A DNA stretch of 64,000 nucleotides from Fasciola hepatica (GCA_948099385.1 CANUEZ040000107.1:5332001-5396000), one strand, 5' to 3'; shown: positions 46,784 to 59,824, numbered from the stretch's first letter. Notes: generated from the sequence alone by a model not told the origin. Numbers and translations: made by a program.

Positions 46784-49700
46784 CAGTAGCTCGATACACT
46801 GTAAACACTGTGTTATCGTTATCAGGGCTGTAATATTGGTGGTCAATAGATGAAATCCCACTCCCGTCTTGATTGGTGAAGTCGTTTAAATTGTTCGGCC
46901 GATGAAGTGTGACGCTTGAGGTCGAACCAGGAGAAAAATTTTAACAGTCACTCGTGTACCTGATGCAAAGGGTGGGGTTGACGGGGTTCAAATTATCCGG
47001 TGAACTAAAGCCCCAGCAAACCACTGTGCACACTGAGAGGGAAACGATTCAGTAACCGATTATTACCAGCAGCAAAGTTTGTTTCTGTTTATTAGAACTT
47101 CGTTTATTGTAGATGGTTTTAAAGCCTTCAGGGAGCACTCGTGTTTCCGCTACTTACGGAGACGCAGGTTATTTTCCAGTCGATAAAAAACCATTAGAAA
47201 ACAGTGAACACGGAATCAACAACGGTCGATTTATTAAATTATTCTACAGTTACCTGGATAACTTTTGAATCAACGGAACGGTTAGTTCGTCGGTAACACT
47301 TTAGATTTCGGTAGCATGATTCGTCTTATAATGTTAAGGCTCAAACTGCTGAAAAATATAGAATCCATGTACAGCTGACTGGAATCGACCTTATCATCTT
47401 CACCTGCAAGACCTCTTAGAGAGCCAGTAAAATGGTGCTTCGTCAATCCACCTACAGGCCATCAGACCTGAACTGTTGTTTATAATTTATGTATTATCCT
47501 GAATTTTGTTCCAATTTACACCAAAGTAAGATGCTTGCTTCATCTCACAACGGAGGATAGTTGTTCCAATTAATTCGTTATAGGCTGGAATAAGTAGTTT
47601 TTAGAAAAGATGGAACCTAACCCTGTGTGATCTGACGGCGATGAAATCATGGTATTTTTGTGAACCACTGAACTGTGTTATTGGCACAGAGGAATATTTA
47701 TTAGCGGTTCCTTTTTGAATGACGACAGTGGTGTTTATTTTCGACAAGACTTTGTTGCAAACTATCTTTGGTTCTTTTACTTGCGAGTAGCAAATGTGCG
47801 CCAGTTACCGTATAATTGTAGAAATGTTCCAAAATTTTCCATTGTTCGCCATCATGAAGCGTTACCAAGCTGAGGTGTAGACCAACTGGGGTACTTAATA
47901 ATGGCTTTTATTGATCTTATTTTCTTTTGTTTTCATCATAGTATAGATATGTGAGCAGATTCGCTTGAAAATGGTAATGGTCCCACGGTCCTAACCTAAT
48001 TCGAAGCGAAAGATGGAATGAATCATTAAGCGTTTAGTGATAGTATTGTCACTACAGTTCCTCGTCGCTGAAGGTGACGCTATTTTGAGCTTTAAATTGT
48101 TCTTTCTGTTCCGCTGGTATTCAACCCTGCCTAAATTCCTACTACATTTTTATCGTCAGTTCATTGGAAGGGTTAGCACAAAACTGTTCCTAAAATCACA
48201 ACCTAAGACCAAGGACAAGGGAAGACTGTTGGAAAAATTTTCCATTCACCTCTCTCGGCTAGTAATAAGTGGCAATACATTGACATAATACTAGGATGTG
48301 GGCTTTGCCAACTCCACTTCGTTGTTATTCATTTAAATTTTTCCTTTCTTCCGTTGTATACAATGAAAAATTCTACTGGTAAAATCCAATGATCACGTGA
48401 TCCACAGGGAAAGAAGCGGCAGGTTCACGGAGCGCCAAATAAATTTGCGCCGTCTAGTCATGCAATGCCATCATATCACTTTTGGTTCCCCAAGTTCAAT
48501 ATGAAAGCTTTTTTAGTTTCATAAGACCTCAGTGGCTCTTAATGAAGTGGAAAGTAGATCCTCAATTGGCTTTCTATCCGCGCCATTTACGACCGCTGAA
48601 AGGTGAAATTTTTATTATACATGATAATCCGTTCACATTGCGGTCTTCTAACTGAATTTAGTTGATTATCTTTACCACAGTTTTGCATATATCATTTGGT
48701 GGAACCAGCTTGCCGTTGCTCACAGGAGGTCAACTTCATGAGAAGTTATTATACTACGAATATTAATCATCACTTTGTACAATAAACTGTGACGACAAAA
48801 CTTCATCCTTTGTCGTCGTGTTTTGGACTATCCTGCAGTTCTTAGAGTACAACATAAACAACAGGGGTGGCTGTGAAAATAAGACTGTCCAAAAACCATG
48901 GACCATTAAATTATTTTCATTTGGACAACAGCTTTTTGTACAATATCGGCACATTCATCCTAATAACCGTAATCCACTTTTCCCTATAGATGCACTCCAG
49001 CTACGGGTAATTTACCTGATCACCATAGAGTATGAATCTTGCGATGACCTTTGATAAGATACTGAAGTACCGTATTTTGATCAGAGTGTTACAAAAATGT
49101 TTGAATCCCTTGGGTGCCACATGCAAGTTCTTTTCTCCCATCCCATATAGTTATACCAACTGATGCTCTAGAGTAATATGCTCCTCGTCAACAATTTTTC
49201 CGAGTATTGTTATACTGCTACAACAGAGCATGTGTTTAATTGTGACCAAATGCTTCCTGTGCTACCGCCTCTTTGAGTGCAGTGACACTGCGTAAATGAA
49301 GGATATTACCAATTCGTTGGTTGACGACTGGCTGGGACAAGGCATCACCTGAGTGCACACAAGTTCCCAAAGCATTTTTCCACCTTTGGTAGAAGGTATA
49401 AGAATGAGACACTGGTCCGTGCATTTGCGCAACATAATAACCAGTCGAATCGCAGGAAAAAGTGCATCAGTACACAAGTGGATCGCGACAACTTACGTCA
49501 ATCGTGTTAGCAGAGAAGTTCACTGCCAAAAAACGGGAAGTTCGTTACCCCAATCTCCGTTTATGCAGTTAGTTCTCGGAAAGCTGTATTCCAGCGTGAA
49601 TCTAAGACGTAGATGGAAGATGGTAAGTTGCTACATCTAGCAGCCGCATCTGATAGGCTTAAATCAAATCGGGTAGCAGGAAGTAGACAGCGGTGTGCCA

Positions 49701-50129
49701 GGTTTGTCCCGGTTCTCAAGCTTGGATCACTAGTTGCTGCTACCAAAGGAAGAACAAAACCATCTCCGAGGATTTGATAAGGGTCAGCCGAGAAGATCTT
49801 ACTCTGTCGTGCCCCAACCTGGTCAGACTTACTAGATCACTGTCCCATGGTGGGTTCTGGCCAGCGCTTCGTCTACCTTGAGGGCAAAAGTTACGAATTT
49901 GGAAGGTTGGAGGCGGTGAAAGGAGATGTGAGGCGGCTTCTGTAGAGGTGTAATGGACAAGTGGAAATGGAACGGATGATGACGAAGCTGGCAGTCAGAA
50001 TAATGGAAACAATAGAAGAAAAGGCCAGAAACAAGGGTTGAATGAGAAACTAAGAACGTACCCAAGGCAGCAAGAACAGAAGAATTGAGACAGATTAATA
50101 GTTTGGGTGGCTACTGCTTGCTTCAGCAA
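46784..50129. other. Low-repeat AT-rich stretch, no confirmed gene
   Basis: Open frames up to 95 codons occur on both strands (48,037-48,288, 48,818-49,054 and 49,353-49,640) without familiar motifs or paired splice sites. No tandem repeat or RNA gene was seen. Confidence 0.25.
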
Positions 50130-52226
50130 ACTCTATCCCAGCATTGGCCTACCCGAGGTTTAGCCTCCACAAACTTCGCAGCGGTTATCAACTCCATCGG
50201 GAGCCGGTTCTAGTTACCTACAGTTCCATAGGTGAAAGCTCCTCCCCTCAGGTGATTGAGAACTCTCTCCTCCGTCAACTCCAATGTAGGCCCCCGGCAA
50301 CTGTTAGATGGCCGGCGTTCAACAGCGGTGTAGTCACCTGCTGGCGATCAACGCGGCCCTTAAGTATCTTGTAAGGCTCCGTTCTGTCTCCTCTACCCGT
50401 CCTGCCCTCGAGCAGGAGCCGGTCTAATGCTCTTCTCCTCTGCTCGCCAGCGAGGTCCCTTTGGCTAGTGAACACCTGGTGAGACTTCGTTGATTCTGTT
50501 TGAGAAGCCTGTTATCCCTTACCAAAAAGGGCCCCAAGCCTGGCCACAGTATTCTAGGTGAGACCGAACGAATGCCTCGTAGTACTGCAACGAGTCCCAC
50601 GGTTCCTCGGAAGCTACGGTTTTTTCAAGCCGGCAAACTTCCCTCGAGGTCTTTTGGGTCACCGCTCAGTATCACTCTCCAGATAAGAAGCTGTTCGATG
50701 AGACCACTCCAGGGTCCTTTGCAACTGTCATTTCCATGATTTCACTGCGTTCGTTTGTCTTTCCCGGGTACCTAGCCACTTGAGGGTCTTGGCTGTCTAC
50801 TAAGTGGACGCGCTTAGCGGCTTTTAGTGGTAAGTTCTGGACGATCGACAGGCGATACACAGTATTCTGATCCCGCTGCGTGGGCTCTGTCGCTACGAAG
50901 CTAACAACTTCCGCGTCACCTGCAAACGCGAAGCAAGGGTTTTACAAGCCTAAAACCAGGTCTTCCACGAACAGGCTGAGGAAAGTGAGTCCTAGGATGG
51001 AGCCCTGAGGCACGCCGCTCAGAAGTTACCCTTCCGTGGAGATGCTATCCTCCAACTTGACTTGAAAAGTCTTACCTTGGGGTGAACTATGTATCCACAC
51101 GACGGTTCTCTGTGACAGGCCGCAAGCACCAAATCTCGTCAGCAAATGACCGTGATTTACTGAGTTGAGTGCATTCTCGAAGTGGAGGTAGAAGACTTCT
51201 ATTACTTACACCTGTCAAAGCTTCGGGTAGCCTGCTACATGAAGCAGTAAGGTTCGACAAGCAGGATTCCTCGCGAACTGACCCTTTCTGATTTTTGGCG
51301 ACCAGTCTGTGGGCAGCCGTGCGGTCAGCGGTTCTGTCCAGCTGAGCCTCCTTCATCACTTCCAGCCAATCGGCAGGTAGACTAACGAGCCTGCATTTGA
51401 GACAGGCTTCTACATCCCTAGTTTTCGAATTAGGGTGAAGACCGCTCTTGGCCAAAACTGAGGGAAAGCAACCTTCTTTGAGGTGGCATTGAACAACGTA
51501 GACAGCAGCCGATCTAAAAGCTCAGCCAGGGGATGGACGGTTGCCGGATGGACACAGTAGGGGCCCGCTACCTTAGTCCGCACCAAGCAAATTAGAACCT
51601 TGAGCATCCCAGGTAATATGACGGCTTACTCTGACATTAGAGATCAGCCGTGGTGACGATTTGTGGAAGGCCTAGGGTCTGTTTGTCCTCTCTATGCGCA
51701 TAGTGGAAGTGGGGTTGGAATGGGTAAGCCCACTCCAGTCTGCTGGTGGCTGCTAAATCCCGAGGACCTCTCGCTTTCCTACGGCCACTCTCAGAGTCGC
51801 CTTGGACTGCACGAAACCGAAATACCCCTTTTCATTTACGTGGAAGGTTTTAGCTGAAATGTGCTCGAACTTTCTTCCGAACTCTTTCTGAATGCCACTC
51901 GACTAAGTTCTTTCTGCTAAATACAGCAGGCGAATTCTATGACCACCACTCTTTAGTATCTGGCCCAAGATGATTTCTTCCTGTGGATAGCCTCCCGGAC
52001 ACGACTAGTCTACCATTCCAGGGCAACTCTCCGAGAAACCTCCTAAGAGGCACTGCTCTGTCAGTCAGCAAAGGTAGGTCATCCGCAGCTTGCCTCAAAC
52101 GCCACTGCAAAAAGTAACCAAAATATTTGGCCTCCCGCTCGATCTCAGCCCAATTCCCTCGACAATATCATCTGGTTTGTAGCTGAGCTTTTCATTCAGT
52201 GATGATTCTGGCCTGTCCAGATTCAG
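50130..52226 (-). mobile_element. CR1-type LINE, RT half (left part, split by BEL element)
   Basis: Minus strand from 52,221: LNLDRPESSLNEKLSYKPDD and AADDLPLLTDRAVPLRRFLG (linker), GPYCVHPATVHPLAELLDRL with FPQFWPRAVFTLIRK (RT start, 51,607-51,410), LLSGVPQG-like remnant near 51,020, and a C-terminal block RRALDRLLLEGRTGRGDRTE with YKILKGRVD near 50,420-50,350. Several stops. The last five bases (52,222-52,226, TTCAG) are the left target duplication of the BEL element. The endonuclease half continues at 59,825. Confidence 0.85.
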
Positions 52227-52648
52227 TGCAAAGGACCTTAAGTAACCCTGTTTCATTTGACAACATTCATATTACAAACAATATCATTTTGTTTGTACGA
52301 ACTACCTCTACTCTAATTCCGGCCGTTTGTTTTACTGCTCTAAATCTGTCACAAATCGGACCCTCACCGTTTCCCCTGGCGTGAGTCGCCTGGCTTGAAC
52401 TTCGTTGTGACTGTATTCCGTAATCTTGTATGTCTGTAATCTTTTGCCGCAATGCAGCTGCATTTACCGATTTGTTGTCCAACTCGGAGCCTAAGAGCCT
52501 AGAAGGAACACTATTGGGTTTTGGTTATTGTGAAATTGATCAATTTGTTGTACATGGTACGGCAGTTATTTGGGATCCATTTTGTTTTGAATTTTATCGA
52601 AATTGGTGTCTATGCATCTCGCAAAAGTTCCACCTGCTTGACCTTACA
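52227..52648 (+). repeat. BEL element 5' LTR
   Basis: Aligns with 59,404-59,824 throughout, starting TGCAAA and ending ACCTTACA. Shared internal words include CAACATTCATATTACAAACA and GTTGTACATGGTACGGCAGT. Promoter function is expected of LTRs but no TATA box stands out. Confidence 0.9.
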
Positions 52649-53049
52649 GTACTCAGTATTCTTGGCAACCGCTGAGACGTGAAATTACGCATCAATTCGG
52701 CAAATCGTTCCGAACCAAAGGACAGTACCCTTCAGATTAACCAAACCCTTTTGCCCGTAGGTTTTGGTCATGTTTTTTGCTCAAGCTATAGTATATCAGA
52801 TTGTTCTGGGGTCAGATCGGTTTCCCATAGAGCTAGAGCTGATCTGTCGCCCGTTGAGTTGAAGGGGATAGGCTACAGAGAAATTAGAGTTGGGTAAGCA
52901 ACGTAGGCTGCCCAAGGTGAGAATGAGACGGAAATGACGAAACTACCCTTGGCACTTGCTGAGGAAGAAGAAAACCTAGTCACCGGAGGTGAAGTCAGGG
53001 GAAAGTAATAGTCAGTGAACATCTTTTTTTCTACCTATGTGGTTGCCAC

Positions 53050-53990
53050 GTGCAAAAACATCCACCACGAACAACAAGCTTGGTTCCAGCAGCGGAAACT
53101 GCAGTGGATTATCGTTTGTATTTACCCAGGGTGGAACTGGAGTCATTAGCCGGCTTCTCGTCAACGTATCGGAGATTTGTGAAGCAGTTTCAACATAACT
53201 TTGAGGTAACAGTTCGAGACGATGGACAGAGCCTACTTCATTTGATGTGTTACTGCAGGAGACTGGCAAGGGATGCCATTTCAGAATGTTTATTATTGCC
53301 CTGACTGACATGCTACAGGAATAGGAAAAACTTAAAGGATTTTCGTGAAAGGGAACGAGTAGTGGCTCATGCACTGATTGACGGTTTAAAGCCTGTGGTG
53401 GAAGATTCAAACGCGCCGGCCGAGTTGCCATCGAAAATGCTCAGTCATTAGGCTGTGCCGGCAGGGTTGAACCTCCCGTCAGGCCTCGACTCCCAGCAGG
53501 CCATGGAAAGGATTACTCAAGTGCTATCAACAGGTCCCCAGGGTTTATGGGCTCAGACAGTTGGTGACATTTAAAGCGGTGGGGAGGACCTCAGGTTTCA
53601 TGATCTGCACTACTTAGTGTCCCGTGAGGCATGGGGCGCTCGAAGTAGGTTTGGTAAACTAGCTGCCGATAATGAGGCCCGGGTATATTCGCGATCATAC
53701 GATTGAAGGAATCATGCGCAAGAACCATACATGGAAGCGACACTGTTCACAACGTAACAGGGCAGTTTGTTGCTGGTTGCAGCCAGCATATGCCTGGTAT
53801 GTAATGGAACACATGCACTTGATGAACGTCAGCGCCTCCTGTCTCGTGATATGCCCGATCTTTGGACATTTGTTAGAGGAATCAAGGCTTGATTTTCGTG
53901 TCTCAAGTGAGGACGTCTGTCTGGCTACAGTCCTACCTCTAACCATCCTCAAAACCAGGTTGTCAGAAGCAGTACCATCGTGCTTTGAAT
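53050..53990 (+). pseudogene. BEL/Pao gag remnant
   Basis: Frames read YRRFVKQFQHNFEVTVRDDG, QSLLHLMCYCRRLARDAISE, then after a frameshift ERVVAHALIDGLKP, RITQVLSTGPQGLWAQTVGD and RSRFGKLAADNEARVYS. These match the capsid-like part of BEL gag. Near 53,785 CLVCNGTHALDER is a CCHC knuckle with its last Cys replaced by Arg, and FSCLK with GRLSGYS near 53,900 is a second one with two ligands lost. Gag would package element RNA; this copy cannot. Confidence 0.8.
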
Positions 53991-54153
53991 GATGCACACA
54001 AGCAACTTACGGGCTAGTTCAAGCAAGCCTGAGCACAGGGACTGCAGCTGGGTGATCTTAGTGCGGACGATGCAAAAAAACCTGGCCAGTGGATCAGTGA
54101 ATGTGCGGCTACTCTTAGGCCAGAATTTCGAGTTAATTTGTATTTTCTACCAG

Positions 54154-54528
54154 TGTAAAACACGTTTGAGCAATGCGTAGCCAAATTCGCAACGGATCCC
54201 GAAATCACAAAGGGATTATTCGTGAAATTCTACTATACTAGATTTACAAATGAACAATGGCACGAAACAGATATAAACCCCAATTATGCAACCACAAGGA
54301 CTCGAAAAAATGAGAACCGAATTGCTGCTTGCGAGAAAGAAGCATTTGCTTCGCGCAAGTCCGGAACAAGGATGTGACAGAACAGCGCGCTGGGCGCGAG
54401 CAAACAACCATTGGTCCGTAATAACAAACGGTGCGTAGAACAAGACAATAATATAAATGAGTGAGTGATGTTAAGGAAACATGGAACTCCAGTGGTTTTT
54501 GGGTGATTATCCACGACCAGTCGTTATA
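54154..54528 (-). mobile_element. Solo LTR of a second BEL-like family
   Basis: 375 bp, reverse-complement match to the 5' LTR at 57,791-58,164. It begins (minus strand) TATAACGACTGGTCGTGG and ends GTTTTACA. It is flanked by exact ACCAG copies at 54,149-54,153 and 54,529-54,533. It sits between gag and protease of the host BEL element. A solo LTR results from recombination between the two LTRs of a complete insertion. Confidence 0.88.
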
Positions 54529-54533
54529 ACCAG

Positions 54534-57000
54534 TACGAGTCGACGGACCTGGGAGCTCCGTGAAGACCTACTTTTTGCTGGACAGCGGGTCCGATGTGGC
54601 TTTATTAAAAAAGACCTTGAGGACTTGGAGGGCCCGAAGGCATCCCCCGTCTCACTTCCGATTTCGACCGTAAGTAGACTTACCACTTGGAATTCGGGAA
54701 TAACGGAGCTGCGACTGAATTCTTTGTTAAAAAAATGATTTTGTTAGTATAAAATGGGCCTTCTGCTTCGATAGACTACCAATTCGAGCAGTCTAGTACT
54801 ACACATATGCCGACGTTTTATCCTGGCCTCACTCGCATTGCTTTCGAAGGCAGAATCTGAAAGATTCGAGAGTGCAAGTGCCTACGTTCCAGAAGCACAT
54901 TGGGCTTTCAAGCAAAGATGCGGTGAAAGAAAACAACACTATGCTGTGCGGACGATTTTAGGATGGATTGTTCTTGGTCCGGTTAACCGGGAACCACGCT
55001 CTGTGAGGATAGCCAACTACATTGAGATGGGATTCGATCGTTTAGCGGAGCAGATCGATCGGCTATACAAAGTCGATTCATGTAATAGGGATGCATCAAA
55101 AAACTCTCATTAGAAGACAAACAGGCTGTTGATATGGCTTCCAATACCATAACCTTGTAGAACGTACACTATAAAGTTGAGCTTCCATGGAGACATCTTG
55201 TAGTGAGACATCTTGTAGTGAGACTTCCGAATAGTTACATTGTGGCCAAAATGAGGTTGAACGGCTTGAGGAAAAGGTTTGCGCGTGACTCTGAACTCTT
55301 TTGTAAATACTCTACAGTAATAGAGTGGTATGTGAGCAGGGGTCACGCCCAGTTGGCGCCCGATATACGGTTAAAAAGGGAGCTTGGGCCTGAGTGGTAC
55401 TCGTCACATCAGGCAGTAACGAATCTAAGAAGCCCAACAAGTTGACGGCGGTGTTCGGCTCTGCAGCGGCATCCGGCGGACTTTCCTCGTGTGGTTACTT
55501 GCTACAGGGACCGGACAAGATAGCAAGCCTAGTTGGAGTGTTGCCTCGTTTTCAAAAGGAATCTGTCGCATTGACCGCGGATACTGAAGAAATGTTTATT
55601 CATGTTCGAGTGCCGACAAAAGAAGGAGGGGCTCTGGTGTTCCTTTGGTGGGAAAATGGTCAACCAGGTGGTTAGCTTGCTGAATATCAAATGAATGCTC
55701 ACCAGTTCGGCGCCGCTTCCTCCTTACTTCGTGTTAATTTCTCCTTACGTCACTTGGCAAACGACTGGGGGGGACAGTATGCTGATTACGTCTCCAGGGT
55801 CGTGCATGACAACTCCCGGCCGTTTTGCGTCCTAATCTAAGCTGGAGAATTCAAGAGCTTTTGCTGTAAAGATGAGTGAATCATTACCGCGTGACGAATT
55901 TCAGCTCCAAAAATACGCGCGTATTAGAACGTGCTGAACATTTTACCTAGGTATGAGTTGGCCTATCCTAATGTGGAAATCAATATTTGCGTGCCAGTGC
56001 CGGAGAAGACTTTGGTATTGGAGTGGAACGCCTTAGAAGACAAGTTCCATTTTTCATTTACAATACGCAAAAAACCTCAAACTAGGTATGGATTGTTGAC
56101 TATAGTGTCCTCGGTGTTTGACGCACTGGGGTGAGTTCCACCCTCCATTCTGCCGGGAAGGTTGTTGTCGCAGCCTCTCTGTCGCTCGAAGCCTGGCTTC
56201 GACGACCCACTTGGAGAAGAATAACTATGCTGTTAGAAAGGATGGTTAGGAAGCACAGATCAACCTTGCTCCTTCAAAGCTCAGCTTTGTACACTGAGAG
56301 GTGACTTATCAAACCGAGGCTCACAGCTTCATGTATTTTTTGACGCTTCTGAAGTTTGCTATGTAGTGGTAGCACATTCCAGAATGGCTCCAAAGGACAT
56401 AGCCCCTACCTTACCCTGCTGTTCTTCAAATCAACGGCAGCTCCTCTGAAGACCGTAACGATCCCTTTGCTGGAGTGAGCCGCAGCAAGGCTGGCCGTTT
56501 GAGTCTCCCGAGTCTTACAGAAGCAACTGGAATAAAATTTGATAGGACCTACCACTGGATGGACTCCGCTTTATGTTCGCTGAAATTAAACAATAATTGA
56601 ATGAGATTTAGTACGTACTTTGTGAGTTGTTTGGCTGAAGTCCATCAGTTGTCTGAATCCTGACAGTGGCGTCATGTCAGATCGGAGGCTAGCACTGCAT
56701 ACTAGGCATCAAGAGGTACTACATCACCTAGCGATGTCGGTTGCTGGTTGAAAGATTCTCACTTCCGGAGGATCGATGAAGCCTTGTGGCCAACTAGTCC
56801 CGAGGCTACTGCAAAATAGCCAAAAGTGGAGCTGAGGCAGCCTTGGAGTGCAAGTCTCACAATGTGACAGAACACTTGGACAAAAGCGCCTCTGGCTAGG
56901 TGCTGCAGTTGGTTTCACTTGCTGAAGTCGGTAGCGTAGCTAACCCGGTTTGGAATATGCGCCGCAGTCGTGAGAGGGTGCAGCACAGTTCAGGGTTTGG
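54534..57000 (+). pseudogene. BEL/Pao protease, RT and RNase H remnant
   Basis: Aspartic protease motif LLDSGSDVAL with a DSG triad near 54,570-54,600. Linker YVPEAHWAFKQRCGERKQHY, AVRTILGWIVLGPVN (54,890-54,980). RT blocks RLPNSYIVAKMRLNGLRKRF, LLQGPDKIASLVGVLPRF and ALTADTEEMFIHVRVPTKEG (55,220-55,630), then QYADYVSRVVHDN near 55,780. The YxDD catalytic box that should follow HDN is missing, replaced by unrelated residues. RNase H-side blocks RYGLLTIVSSVFDALG (56,080) and LHVFFDASEVCYVVVAHSRM (56,330) follow, and a worn QWRH block lies near 56,670. Frameshifts throughout. Confidence 0.85.
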
Positions 57001-57199
57001 AAACTGGACCGTTGAAGTTACATGGTATTGCTTAAGCGGAGGTAAGTGTCATTCTGATTGTACAAACTGAAGTCTATGGTGAAGAGTTGAAATGGTTACT
57101 GAACAGGACAAATAACCCATGAGCTGACACACCTCCCATGAATAAAAAGCTACTGAAGCTTGATCCAGTTTTATCAAACGGAATGATTCATGCTTGAAG

Positions 57200-59160
57200 A
57201 CGAATGAATTACTCCAATCAGCTCCAGGGTGCGTTTAACATCCGGTAATACTACCCAAGGCTCACCCGATTACGGAATCGAAAATTCGGTGGTATCACTC
57301 AATGGAAGGACATACAAAACCGTCTGAATCACTCGCAGAGATTAGAAAAAGTTTCGAATTTTACGGGGTGGAGCTGCCATCAAGCTTGCACTTGAAGGAT
57401 GCTGGAAGTGCTGAAAGTATTTGGCATTCGTAGGCAAAGGAATGACGTGACATCGGCCCGCAGTCATTGTTCTACCAGAGTGGTTCCCCCTCAAGTATAA
57501 AGGACTGGATTATTTTGGTCCCTTTTTAGATAAACATGGTTGCAGCATAGAGAAAAGATATGGAAGCGCCGAAACTTGCCTGCAGATGAGTGCATTTCAT
57601 ATTGAAGTTTCTTATTCTTTTGGCTTGGATTCATTAATTATGAAGCCAAAACTTTTCACATCTGGGAGAGTTGGACCTTTCGAGAATTTGAGTGAAAATA
57701 GTATAAATTTGTTAGGGTCCAAAGGGAATTGGAAAACCCAGTAGGAAACCGGCGAAGTGATAAGAATGCCGGAAGATTCATAAAACGGGGTGTAACGACC
57801 GGTCGTGGAAAATCCCCGAAAGCCATTGTAGTTCCATGTTTTCTTAACATCACTCACTTGCCTGCACTATTGACGTGTCTTTACGCACTGCATGTTTTAT
57901 TGGACCAATTTTCGTTTGTTCGCGTCCAGAGCGCTACTTTGTCATATCGTCGTTCTGGACCTGCGTGACGCACGTGCTCCCCGCTCGCACGCCGAAATTT
58001 GGTTCTCGTTTGTTGAGTCCTTGTGATCTCATTATTGAGGTTTGTATCCTTCTGGTGTCATTGTTCATTCAATAATCTAGTATCGTAGAATATCACGGAT
58101 AATCGTCTTTTGATTTCGGGATCCGTTGTGAATTTGGCTACGCATTGCTCAAATGTGTGTTACAATACTCAATTGATCAACTTGGAACGAGAAAACACGC
58201 AAAATGCCAAGAAAAGGATCGAAGACATTGGAATCTGGATAGGAAGTAATACGGCAAGTCCTTGGGGAGGTTTTGAGTACCCTTGATTCTTTAGTTAATG
58301 TTAGATCGCCTAGTCCTGTTAGTGCTAGTTCATGTGTTACTGAGAACGATTTGGATTGTCAGGATGTTGATCTATATAGGCTGAGAATATTAGACCTAGA
58401 GCAGCAGTTGTTATCGGCTAGACAACGGGCCCAGTAAGCAGAACAAAATTGTAGACAGAAAGAGCGTGAGCATGAGACGAACGACTACGATACTTTGTTC
58501 ATTATATTATCTAGTATCGTAGAATGTCACGGATAATCGGCCTTTGATTTCAGGATTCTTTGTGAATTCGGCTACGCATGGCTCAAACTTGTGTCACACG
58601 GGCTGCACATTGGCACTTCACCTCCCTTCCATGCTATCCATTATGGTAGCTTACGGGAGATCACGGTGCTTTCGGTTAGGAGAGGGCTTCTTTCAGTTTG
58701 TGAAGAACAGCAGAATGATGACGGAATATTGCCGACGTCTGTTGCTTAAAGAGAAAGTATAATAAACGGGCGACCGCTAGTAGCTTTATCATTAAACTGT
58801 CGTGATCTGCCAGTAGGCACATCCAGTGACCTTTTTTCCCGAAGTCAAACTCACGAGACAGTCGGACGAATTCGTCGCGGAATAGGATGATTCGCCAGAG
58901 GAGACAGGCAAACTGCCTTGCATCTGCATTTTGGAAGGGATGGACCAGTGAGTACTTCCACTTTCACTACAGCGGCAGAAATGGATAACTCGAGAACGCA
59001 ACTTCAGCTCGGGCGATGTAGTGCTACCAGTTTCGGGGACTTTGTCCCGTGGCCGTTGAGCAAATGGAGTTATCGAAAGCATCTCAGCTTCGGACGATGG
59101 CTTAGTACAAAATGCAACAGTGCAAACTTACGGAGAATTAGTGCTCTGTGTCCTTAGAAG
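57200..59160 (+). pseudogene. BEL/Pao integrase remnant, interrupted
   Basis: Left part: SKIRWYHSMEGHTKPSESLA (zinc region, about 57,290), GLDYFGPFLDKHGCSIEKRY near 57,510 and a worn core to 57,785. An inner element occupies 57,791-58,598. Right part: LLSVCEEQQNDDGILPTSV, ESIINGRPLVALSLN (58,690-58,790), which is the INNRPLTP-type block of BEL integrases, and a C-terminal ASDDGLVQNATVQTYGELVL near 59,090-59,150. Both halves are on the plus strand and in the right order. Confidence 0.8.
57791..58598 (+). mobile_element. Internally deleted second-family BEL element
   Basis: A complete 374-bp 5' LTR (57,791-58,164, TGTAACGACC to GTGTTACA), about 330 bp of internal sequence, then only the last 104 bp of a 3' LTR (58,495-58,598, ending GTGTCACA). 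Flanks are CGGGG and CGGGC, a 4/5 target duplication. The internal part has a short reading frame from ATG 58,204 (MPRKGSKTLES, one stop, then LRILDLEQQLLSARQRAQ), probably the N-terminus of gag with a coiled coil. All pol is deleted. Confidence 0.8.
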
Positions 59161-59403
59161 GATGTCTTAATAAAGGTGAGCCGGACACTTTTGACATGAG
59201 CTCAACAGCCAACTCTCCTCAAGTGGGAGGCAAGTCTGTTGAAACGGCGGGGACCACTGATAGTTAATCCACTGGTCCAAATGGAAGCTGCTATTGATGG
59301 TGATCAGGTTTTGGTGCTGGGATACAGTAGGGCCAGCCAGTGCTTGGGGCCAATTATACCTGTTGGCGCACAAGAAAATTCCATGTCGGATTTAAGGGGC
59401 CGG

Positions 59404-59824
59404 TGCAAAAAGGGTTCGAGTAACCCTGTTCCATATGGCAACATTCATATTACAAACAATATCATTTTGTTTGTACGAACTACCTCTACTCTAATTCCGG
59501 CTGTTTGTTTTACTGCTCTAAATCTGTCACAAATCGGACCCTTACCGTTTCCTCGGGCATGAGTCACCTGGCTTGAACTTCGTTGTGACTGTATTCCGTA
59601 ATCTTATGTCTGTAATCTTTTGCTGCAATGCAGCTACATTTACTGATTTGTTGTTCAATTCGGAGCCTAAGAGCCTAGAAGGAACACTATTGGGTTTTGG
59701 TTATTGTGAAATTGATCAATTTGTTGTACATGGTACGGCAGTTATTTGGTATCCACTTTGTTTTGAATTGGGTCGAAATTGGTTGTTACTCGTGGCTCAA
59801 ACGTTCTACCGGCTGGACTTTACA
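59404..59824 (+). repeat. BEL element 3' LTR
   Basis: Matches 52,227-52,648 with about 5% substitutions in the first 340 bp and more divergence in the last 80 bp. Immediately preceded by a purine-rich tract and followed by TTCAG. Confidence 0.9.

Larger units (their letters stand above)
52227..59824 (+). mobile_element. Full-length BEL/Pao LTR retrotransposon
   Basis: Two direct LTRs of about 420 bp begin TGCAAA and end TTACA. The element is flanked by identical TTCAG pentamers (52,222-52,226 and 59,825-59,829). Between the LTRs lie gag with two worn zinc knuckles, aspartic protease, RT, RNase H and integrase in the BEL/Pao order on the plus strand. A purine-rich AAGGGGCCGG tract abuts the 3' LTR. 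LTR identity by eye is about 95% over the first 340 bp, so the insertion is old. The internal part is broken by stops and by two insertions of a second BEL family at 54,154-54,528 and 57,791-58,598. Confidence 0.92.
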
